From Candidatus Latescibacterota bacterium (GTDB taxonomy: Bacteria > Latescibacterota > UBA2968), in NCBI GenBank assembly GCA_018650745.1, contig JABIFK010000191.1, forward strand, positions 1 to 6,742: DNA of 6,742 nucleotides. The letters run 5' to 3'. The translations under genes were made by a program, and so were the position numbers. Of this stretch, positions 1 through 5,000 are shown one piece after another; positions within the stretch are counted from its first letter, which is position 1; each line of letters begins with the position of its first letter. The notes beneath the pieces are model-generated. The model made no database searches. It saw nothing but the letters and a program-made list of their open reading frames with translations, and was not told where the DNA came from.

Positions 1-245
1 AGGGGTGTCGGGTGTTTCAGGAAAATGGATACAGTTTTGACCAGCCAGCCTATCGTGTTGACGTCTGTGATACAACTGGAGCGGGTGATGGATTCCGGGC
101 CGGTTTGATTTACGGATATTTAAAAGGGTGGACCGTGAGCCGGAGTGTGGTGTTTGCCAGTGGCAGTGCTGCTTTGGCCTGCACAAAAATGGGTGGGGCT
201 GGGCATGGTTTTACACGGGACCAAATTGTGCAGATGACGTGTTGA
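1..245 (+). CDS. PfkB/ribokinase-family carbohydrate kinase, C-terminal fragment
   Basis: The reading frame is open from the window edge (first full codon at 3) to TGA at 243-245, giving about 80 C-terminal residues. It contains DTTGAGDGFRAG, the PfkB-family signature 2; the Asp of GAGD is the catalytic base that activates the substrate hydroxyl, and the preceding DTTGAG forms the anion hole around the ATP phosphates. The next segment (ASGSAALACTKMGG) is the usual C-terminal helix and loop of this fold. These enzymes phosphorylate sugars or nucleosides in the cytoplasm with ATP. The substrate cannot be named because the sugar-binding N-terminal lid lies outside the window. A GTG at 12-14 is in frame but is internal to the domain and is not a start. 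The gene runs in the same direction as ptsH but is separated from it by 79 nt that hold a promoter-like sequence. The family call is firm; the substrate is unknown. Confidence 0.9.
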   Translation, partial: GCRVFQENGYSFDQPAYRVDVCDTTGAGDGFRAGLIYGYLKGWTVSRSVVFASGSAALACTKMGGAGHGFTRDQIVQMTC

Positions 246-248
246 AAC

Positions 249-277
249 TTGACGGATATCGGATTTGTTTGTTTATT
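249..277 (+). promoter_or_regulatory. possible sigma-70-type promoter upstream of ptsH
   Basis: TTGACG at 249-254 matches five of six bases of the -35 consensus. After a 17-nt spacer, TTTATT at 272-277 matches four of six bases of the -10 consensus. Transcription would start near 284 and leave a leader of about 40 nt before the ptsH ATG at 325. It lies just after the kinase stop codon, which is where a promoter separating ptsHI from the upstream gene would be expected. The surrounding DNA is AT-rich, so a chance match is possible. Confidence 0.35.
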
Positions 278-324
278 TAAGGTCTTGAATTTTTAAATCT
301 TTACCTTCATTGGGTGTTGTATTT

Positions 325-585
325 ATGATTGAAAAACAAGCCACTGTAAAAAATAAATTGGGCATTCATGCCCGTCCTTCTGCTTTATTGGTCCAAGCTG
401 CTGCCAAATTTACCTCGGAAATTAATTTTGAGAAAGAAGGATTGTCAATTAATGGCAAGAGCATCATGGGCGTGATGATGTTGGCTGCTGAGGTCGGGTC
501 GGTAATCTCCGTAAGGGCTGAAGGTGAAGATGAAGCAGAGGCCCTTGAAACAATGGTTGAAATGATTGAATCCATATTTGATTGA
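325..585 (+). CDS. ptsH: HPr, phosphocarrier protein of the PTS
   Basis: HPr is the small cytoplasmic phosphocarrier that accepts phosphate from Enzyme I and donates it to EIIA domains. From the ATG at 325 the product is 86 residues, close to the usual 85-90. The motif NKLGIHARPSALL places the catalytic His at residue 15, followed by Arg17 and Pro18 as in the family. NGKSIMGVMML places Ser at residue 46, the site phosphorylated by HPr kinase/phosphorylase, with the conserved hydrophobic patch Ile47-Met48 after it. A TTG at 310 would add five residues (MGVVF) but breaks the normal HPr start, so ATG 325 is preferred. No strong Shine-Dalgarno is visible. The stop at 583-585 is 5 nt before the ptsI ATG, so the two genes are almost certainly one operon. 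An intact Ser46 suggests regulatory as well as transport duties; this is inferred from family knowledge. Confidence 0.95.
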   Translation: MIEKQATVKNKLGIHARPSALLVQAAAKFTSEINFEKEGLSINGKSIMGVMMLAAEVGSVISVRAEGEDEAEALETMVEMIESIFD

Positions 586-590
586 GGCTT

Positions 591-2348
591 ATGGAACGTT
601 TAAACGGCATACAAGCATCAGAAGGTATTGCAATCGGGTCTGTATTTGTCTATGATCCGGGCGAATACAGCTTAGATTATCGTCGTATTGTGCCTGGTGA
701 TGTGGCTGGTGAGCTCGATCGGTTACACGAGGCACTTGCTTCGGTGTCTGAAGAGCTCAAAGCCATTCGCGTGCAAGTTGAAGAAAATATCGGCAAAGAA
801 CACGCCCAAATTTTTGATGTACACCTGATGATTTTAGAAGATTCGGCACTGGTTGGGCCAACGGAGGCATTCATTACTGACAAATTTATGAATGCTGAGC
901 ACGCATTTTGGTTGGCCTTTCGCAAGTTGCACGAGCAATTTGATGCCATTCAGAACGATTTTTTTCGCCAACGCAATGCCGATTTGGTTAGCATTGAAAA
1001 GCGCGTTTTGGGTAAGTTACGCAACCAAGAAGATACGGGATTATCCCAGTTGCCACATGATGTGGTTTTGGTCGCGCGAGATTTAGCACCTGCAGATACG
1101 GCTTTGTTAGACAATGACCGCGTGTTGGGTATTGTAACGGAAGTAGGCGGAGCAACATCGCATACGGCCATTTTGGCACGTGGATTGGAAATTCCTGCGG
1201 TGGTGGGTATTAGTGCGCTCATGCATCGTTTGGAAACGGGCGATCAGGTTATTGTGGATGGTCGTCGCGGGCGTGTTATTCTCGATCCAGACGAAGCGAC
1301 TCTGGTCTATTACCGACAAGAGACCGAGCGGTATCGCCAACGTGCAGAGGGGTTTGTTGAAGCCCGTGAGTTGCCTGCAGAAACCATGGATGGCGTTCGT
1401 GTCTCTTTACAGGGCAATATTGAATTGCCTGCCGAAGTTGAATCTGCTAGGGCGTATGGAGCGGAAGGCATAGGGTTGTACCGCACGGAATATTTGTATT
1501 TGGCACAGGGGCGATTGCCAGACGAAGAGACGCAGTATGCAGCTTATACACGCCTTGCAGAACGGACGACCCCACAACCCTTGGTCATTCGCACGTTGGA
1601 TTTGGGGGGTGATAAGCTGTCGCATTTGTTGCCTACGCTTCCCGAAACAAACCCGTTCTTAGGGTGGCGCGCCATTCGGTTATCGCTGGGCAGTTTGGAT
1701 TTGTTTCGTGTCCAGTTGCGTGCCATTTTACGTGCCAGTGCTCAGGGCAATATCAAAATTATGTTTCCCTTGGTTTCTGGCATTGCAGAATTTCGTCAGG
1801 CCAAAGCTGTTTTAAAAGAAGTGCAAGAGGACTTGCGCGCCGAAGGAACTGCTTTTGATGGACAGTGTGACGTGGGTGTGATGATCGAGGTGCCATCGGC
1901 TGCGGTGGTTGCTGACCAGTTGGCACAAGAGGCCGACTTTTTTAGCATTGGTACAAATGATTTGATCCAATACACTTTGGCAGTAGATCGGGGCAATGAG
2001 CAGGTTGCATACTTGTTCGACCCATATCACCCAGCAGTGTTGCGTTTGATCAAACACGTCATAGACGTGGGGCACGAGCATCAGATTCCGGTTTCCGTGT
2101 GCGGCGAAATGGCAGGAGACCCAATAGCAAGTTTGTTGCTGATTGGTTTGGGTATTGACAGTCTGAGTATGACCCCTCGGGCACTACCAGAAGTGAAACA
2201 GATGATCCGAAAAGTCCCTTTTGAGACGTTAAAACAAGCGGCAATTGCGGCTGTCAATATGGATGGTGGCGAAGCTGTCTTAGCACATTTTCAGGAAGTT
2301 TTAGGTGAGTTGTTTACTGATTCAATGGTCGAAGAAGTTGAAGTTTGA
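591..2348 (+). CDS. ptsI: Enzyme I of the PTS (phosphoenolpyruvate-protein phosphotransferase)
   Basis: Enzyme I autophosphorylates from PEP and passes the phosphate to HPr His15 in the cytoplasm. The product has 585 residues from ATG 591, slightly longer than the typical 570-575. Domain order is complete: an N-terminal HPr-binding/phosphohistidine domain (about 1-250), a linker, and a C-terminal PEP-binding TIM barrel (about 260-545). The active-site motif GGATSHTAILARG puts the phosphorylated His at 191. PEP-binding residues are Arg298 (LYRTEYLY), Arg334 (IRTLDLGGDK), Glu433 (MIEVPSA), and Asn456 and Asp457 (GTNDLIQYT). Cys504 in SVCGEMAG is the proton donor for pyruvate. An in-frame TTG at 582 overlaps the ptsH stop, but ATG 591 gives the family-like start MERLNGIQASEGIAIG and has GAGG at 584-587, though only 3 nt away. 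All key residues are intact, so the enzyme is expected to be active. Confidence 0.97.
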   Translation: MERLNGIQASEGIAIGSVFVYDPGEYSLDYRRIVPGDVAGELDRLHEALASVSEELKAIRVQVEENIGKEHAQIFDVHLMILEDSALVGPTEAFITDKFMNAEHAFWLAFRKLHEQFDAIQNDFFRQRNADLVSIEKRVLGKLRNQEDTGLSQLPHDVVLVARDLAPADTALLDNDRVLGIVTEVGGATSHTAILARGLEIPAVVGISALMHRLETGDQVIVDGRRGRVILDPDEATLVYYRQETERYRQRAEGFVEARELPAETMDGVRVSLQGNIELPAEVESARAYGAEGIGLYRTEYLYLAQGRLPDEETQYAAYTRLAERTTPQPLVIRTLDLGGDKLSHLLPTLPETNPFLGWRAIRLSLGSLDLFRVQLRAILRASAQGNIKIMFPLVSGIAEFRQAKAVLKEVQEDLRAEGTAFDGQCDVGVMIEVPSAAVVADQLAQEADFFSIGTNDLIQYTLAVDRGNEQVAYLFDPYHPAVLRLIKHVIDVGHEHQIPVSVCGEMAGDPIASLLLIGLGIDSLSMTPRALPEVKQMIRKVPFETLKQAAIAAVNMDGGEAVLAHFQEVLGELFTDSMVEEVEV

Positions 2349-2352
2349 AATG

Positions 2353-2380
2353 TATAATTGATACGTGGTTTTCTTTCCAC
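2353..2380 (+). promoter_or_regulatory. TATAAT box and small hairpin in the ptsI-metK gap
   Basis: The 54-nt gap holds a perfect TATAAT at 2353-2358, but no good -35 element sits 16-18 nt upstream (inside the ptsI 3' end). A short stem, GTGG 2365-2368 with CCAC 2377-2380 around an 8-nt pyrimidine loop, follows it. It could be a weak promoter giving metK independent expression. The gap is too short for a known SAM riboswitch. Chance occurrence is quite possible. Confidence 0.22.
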
Positions 2381-2387
2381 TTTGTAT

Positions 2388-2394
2388 GAAAGGT
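2388..2394 (+). promoter_or_regulatory. ribosome binding site of metK
   Basis: The purine-rich GAAAGGT lies 8 nt before the metK ATG (9 nt from the last G of the AAAGG core). It is the clearest Shine-Dalgarno among the plus-strand genes and supports ATG 2403 as the start. Confidence 0.6.
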
Positions 2395-2402
2395 AATAAA
2401 TT

Positions 2403-3557
2403 ATGCGACGTTTGTTTACATCTGAGTCCGTTTCTGAGGGACATCCCGACAAAGTTTCGGATCAAATTTCAGATGCTGTTTTGGATGCGATGTTGGAACA
2501 AGACCCTAAGTCTCGTGTGGCTTGCGAAACGATGGTGACCACCGGGTTGGTTGTTGTTGCAGGTGAAGTGACCAGCAAGGCCAATGTAGATTTTCAGGCG
2601 TTGGTGCGCGGTGTGATAGAAGACATTGGTTACACCGATTCCAGTATGGGTTTTGATAGCAACTCTTGTGGTGTGATGATTGCACTTGATCAACAGTCAC
2701 CTGATATTTCCCAGGGCGTTACTTCTGGCGAAGGGCTGCACGGCGAACAAGGTGCAGGTGATCAAGGGATGATGTTTGGTTATGCCTGCAAGGAAACACC
2801 AGAATTGATGCCTTTGCCCATTACTTTGTCACACAAATTGGTGTACAAATTGGCACAATTGCGCAAGAGCAAGAAAATTGCTTATTTGCGTCCCGATAGC
2901 AAATCGCAAGTGACCGTAGAATATGAAGGCGACAAGCCTGTTCGTGTGCACACTGTGGTGATTTCGACTCAGCACGACGAAAAAGTCAGTCACGCACGGA
3001 TTGTACGCGATGTGATCAATCAAGTGATTAAGAAGGTGATTCCCGCCCGACTCTTGGACAAAGACACAATTTATCACGTGAATCCAACAGGTAAGTTTGT
3101 GGTAGGTGGCCCACAGGGTGACTGCGGTTTAACGGGCCGAAAGATTATCGTGGACACGTATGGTGGAATGGGCCGTCACGGTGGTGGCGCATTCTCAGGT
3201 AAAGACCCAAGCAAAGTAGATCGCAGCGCACACTATGCCGCGCGCTGGGTAGCCAAAAATGTGGTAAAAGCGGGGTTGGCAACACGCTGCGAAGTGCAGT
3301 TGGCTTATGCAATTGGTGTGGCCAAGCCGGTATCAATCGCTGTTGATACATTTGGCACGAGCAAGATTTCTGAAGAAAAGATCGGTGAGTTGATTGGCGA
3401 ACATTTCGATTTAACGCCCAGTGGCATTATTAAATCTTTGAAGTTGATGCGCCCAGTGTATCGTCCTACAGCAGCCTACGGCCACTTTGGACGCAAAGGC
3501 TTTACCTGGGAAGAGACCAATAAAGCCAACGCATTGAAAAAGGCCGCTGGTTTATAG
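2403..3557 (+). CDS. metK: S-adenosylmethionine synthase (methionine adenosyltransferase)
   Basis: MetK makes S-adenosylmethionine from methionine and ATP in the cytoplasm and is essential in most bacteria. The product has 384 residues, the normal bacterial length, with a family-typical start (FTSESVSEGHPDK). His14 and Asp16 in that motif contact ATP and Mg. GAGDQG at 117-122 is PROSITE signature 1, and GGGAFSGKD at 260-268 is the P-loop-like signature 2. The flexible active-site loop (about 99-115) and the C-terminal domain with RPTAAYGHFGR (354-364) are present. No key residue is missing. The gene starts 54 nt after ptsI with its own Shine-Dalgarno and ends 23 nt before a strong intrinsic terminator, so it is the last gene of the plus-strand unit. 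Pairing with ptsHI has no obvious biochemical logic and may be simple co-transcription. Confidence 0.98.
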   Translation: MRRLFTSESVSEGHPDKVSDQISDAVLDAMLEQDPKSRVACETMVTTGLVVVAGEVTSKANVDFQALVRGVIEDIGYTDSSMGFDSNSCGVMIALDQQSPDISQGVTSGEGLHGEQGAGDQGMMFGYACKETPELMPLPITLSHKLVYKLAQLRKSKKIAYLRPDSKSQVTVEYEGDKPVRVHTVVISTQHDEKVSHARIVRDVINQVIKKVIPARLLDKDTIYHVNPTGKFVVGGPQGDCGLTGRKIIVDTYGGMGRHGGGAFSGKDPSKVDRSAHYAARWVAKNVVKAGLATRCEVQLAYAIGVAKPVSIAVDTFGTSKISEEKIGELIGEHFDLTPSGIIKSLKLMRPVYRPTAAYGHFGRKGFTWEETNKANALKKAAGL

Positions 3558-3580
3558 TTTTTGGTTTATGTCTGCATTGA

Positions 3581-3614
3581 GAACAGGCACCTTCGGGTGC
3601 CTGTTCTTTTTTTT
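3581..3614 (+). terminator. intrinsic (Rho-independent) terminator after metK
   Basis: An 11-bp perfect stem (3581-3591 with 3596-3606) is closed by a stable C-UUCG-G tetraloop and followed directly by eight T residues (3607-3614). It is a textbook plus-strand terminator 23 nt after the metK stop. There is no A-tract before the stem, so it should not work for the opposite strand. Confidence 0.96.
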
Positions 3615-3669
3615 ATATGTTGATCTCTGTAAACATTATTCATTTAAATTGTAAGTAATTGTTTATACG

Positions 3670-3716
3670 TAACGTTTGATCTTCGGGCAACGGGTGGATA
3701 CGGCGGTTGAACGTTA
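3670..3716. repeat. short inverted repeat TAACGTT / AACGTTA
   Basis: Seven-base perfect arms at 3670-3676 and 3710-3716 enclose 33 nt. A further CAAC/GTTG pair (3688-3691 and 3706-3709) could stack inside with a bulge on the left side. It might be a structured RNA element or an operator-like palindrome, but arms of this length can arise by chance. Confidence 0.25.
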
Positions 3717-3789
3717 TTTGCGGGAAATGAAGGTAATTCGACGAGCGTGTTTTTTAATGTGTGTTCGCGAGATTTAATTCTAAAGCAGG

Positions 3790-3835
3790 CATTACCTAAC
3801 AGGGTTTTGTCTGTTTTCTTTTTGGATAGGTAATG
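3790..3835 (-). repeat. inverted repeat just past the lipoprotein stop codon; possible weak terminator
   Basis: Perfect 9-base arms, CATTACCTA at 3790-3798 and TAGGTAATG at 3827-3835, enclose 28 nt. An inner pair AACAG/CTGTT (3798-3802, 3811-3815) could extend the stem with one large bulge. On the minus strand the stem starts 6 nt after the lipoprotein TAG. It is not followed by a clear U-tract in that direction, so as an intrinsic terminator it would be weak. It may instead protect the mRNA 3' end or influence termination of translation. Confidence 0.5.
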
Positions 3836-3841
3836 GAGGGG

Positions 3842-4816
3842 CTACTGAATTGGATAGTTTATGCTGTCAACAGCTGTTACGCGGAATTGTCCGTCAGGTA
3901 GGCGTTCTGTTTGTTGGCCAAATCTAAATATTGAAGGGGATTCATTTCCGAGGTACGATGGGTGTAGCGTTGCTGTGATGCTTATCGACGTGCCGGCTTG
4001 AGATGTGCCGGTGGGGTGAAGCGTATCGGAATAGGCAATACTGCCTCTTCCTTTCGTGATTGGGATGATTTTTTCGGTGACCATTTCGGGGTGATGTTGG
4101 CGAATTTTGAGAATAATCTGCCCGACGTCTGAATCGGTTAGGGTATACTTGAGGTTGGTTTTGAATGGAATATTTGTGCCACCCGGCAAGGGTGTTCCAA
4201 TTGATGGTTGAATTGTCTCTCGGTCAAAATCGAGTTCGACATAAAAAGGAGTTGGGGTCGACTGTCTATTCAATGTGCGAAACTGTCGGCCAAATTCATT
4301 GCTCTTTTCCCTGATCAAGAGTTGCTGGTTGTGATTTTCTGGGTCATATGTATAGCCCTGTTGTTGTGTATCGAGTGTAAAATGAACCGCACAACTGTCC
4401 AAGTAAAAATACGTGTGAGGCCGCTGTCCTTCCCAAAGCGTATGCGTGTTGTTCTGTGAAGATATTGTGACACCGCCCAAATCAAGTGTAGCCATCGCAT
4501 TTCGGTGCTGGAGGCGCGCTTCCAACAGGTCGTCATATTTTAGGATATGCCCCGAGATGAATCCATTCTTATATTCGAAATATTGCGCTGCTTTTGGCGG
4601 CGCGTAATAGGTTCCAAAGAAGGTATTTTCGAGGGTGGTTGATCGTACTGTTGTGAGGGGGATTTCTTGGAATGCTTCTGGGAGAACCAACAAGGGATTC
4701 TGCATTTCTTGCTCTATTTCTGGCTCGGGATCATTGGGTATGGCTCCACAGCCTACGAATAGGAAGAATATGAAGACTTTTCTTGTCACACAATTTATAG
4801 AGTGAAGATCCTTCAT
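3842..4816 (-). CDS. probable lipoprotein with Ig-like C-terminal domain, function unknown
   Basis: I do not recognise this 324-residue protein. Its N-terminus has Arg12-Lys13, a short hydrophobic stretch (VFIFFLFVG, 14-22) and Cys23, which fits a lipoprotein signal with an imperfect lipobox (F-V-G-C rather than L-A-G-C). An acidic linker (about 29-38) follows, then a middle region rich in Gln, Asn, Thr and aromatics (about 60-195) with one further Cys at 142. Residues about 201-320 show an Ig-like beta-sandwich pattern: a G-x-P-hydrophobic start (IGTPLPGG), an alternating strand (LKYTLTDSDVGQIILKI), then GRGSIAYSDTL and a final strand near FRVTAV. No enzyme motif is visible. The start at ATG 4816 has only a weak GGTG upstream, and no better start lies before the hydrophobic stretch. 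It would be anchored in the membrane, most likely the outer membrane, 184 nt downstream of an outer-membrane barrel gene in the same direction. Confidence 0.75.
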   Translation of the reverse strand: MKDLHSINCVTRKVFIFFLFVGCGAIPNDPEPEIEQEMQNPLLVLPEAFQEIPLTTVRSTTLENTFFGTYYAPPKAAQYFEYKNGFISGHILKYDDLLEARLQHRNAMATLDLGGVTISSQNNTHTLWEGQRPHTYFYLDSCAVHFTLDTQQQGYTYDPENHNQQLLIREKSNEFGRQFRTLNRQSTPTPFYVELDFDRETIQPSIGTPLPGGTNIPFKTNLKYTLTDSDVGQIILKIRQHHPEMVTEKIIPITKGRGSIAYSDTLHPTGTSQAGTSISITATLHPSYLGNESPSIFRFGQQTERLPDGQFRVTAVDSINYPIQ

Positions 4817-5000
4817 TTTTCACACCGTTGTAATAAGTGATGAAAACGACACTGCTGTATTGCTATCTTTTTCGAGGTGTTTGCTTGAAAGTTTAATCTG
4901 TGATGCTCGAATCAAAAAGAGAAAATGCACATGCCTCCCAGACTGTTCGTGAAGTATACCGCCACTGCAAAAGAAGTCTGAGATGTTGATAGGCGGATGT
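4817..5000 (-). other. gap between barrel and lipoprotein genes
   Basis: This 184-nt stretch separates two co-directional minus-strand genes. It holds an inverted repeat (CAGACT 4939-4944 with AGTCTG 4975-4980, with two more pairs possible beyond a mismatch) 38-64 nt past the barrel stop, but no U-tract. I see no strong promoter for the lipoprotein gene; a TATACT occurs on the minus strand inside the repeat loop without a fitting -35. The barrel frame stays open for 35 codons past its TAG here, but the barrel's C-terminal Phe argues that TAG is the true end. Confidence 0.4.

Larger units (their letters stand above)
3615..3841. other. convergent intergenic region, no convincing gene
   Basis: This 227-nt stretch lies between the metK terminator and the 3' end of the minus-strand lipoprotein gene. 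It is AT-rich on both sides with a GC-richer core around 3680-3760. It holds two inverted repeats (3670-3716 and 3790-3835). It also has a short plus-strand frame from TTG 3676 to TAA 3777 (33 codons), and a minus-strand frame that continues the lipoprotein gene past its TAG for 65 codons. Neither frame resembles a family I know, and no good ribosome binding site precedes the plus-strand one. It may hold the 3' UTR of the lipoprotein mRNA, a small RNA, or a decayed gene remnant; I cannot tell which. Confidence 0.5.

Noticed and set aside
310..324. TTG start five codons upstream for ptsH
   Set aside because: It would add MGVVF before the standard HPr N-terminus; ATG 325 gives His15 and Ser46 in canonical numbering.
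582..590. TTG start for ptsI overlapping the ptsH stop
   Set aside because: It adds only MRL with no Shine-Dalgarno upstream; ATG 591 has GAGG before it and a family-like N-terminus.
1174..1189. TGGCACG-N4-TTGGA, resembling a sigma-54 promoter (TGGCACG-N4-TTGCW)
   Set aside because: It lies deep inside ptsI, has G instead of the critical C in the -12 element, and encodes the conserved ARGLE segment of the active-site region, so codon constraint explains it.
2349..2402. SAM riboswitch upstream of metK
   Set aside because: The gap is only 54 nt and contains just a 4-bp hairpin; there is no SAM-I, SAM-II or related core.
4208..4459. plus-strand 83-residue frame inside the lipoprotein gene
   Set aside because: It is a shadow of the minus-strand gene; there is no family resemblance and no ribosome binding site.
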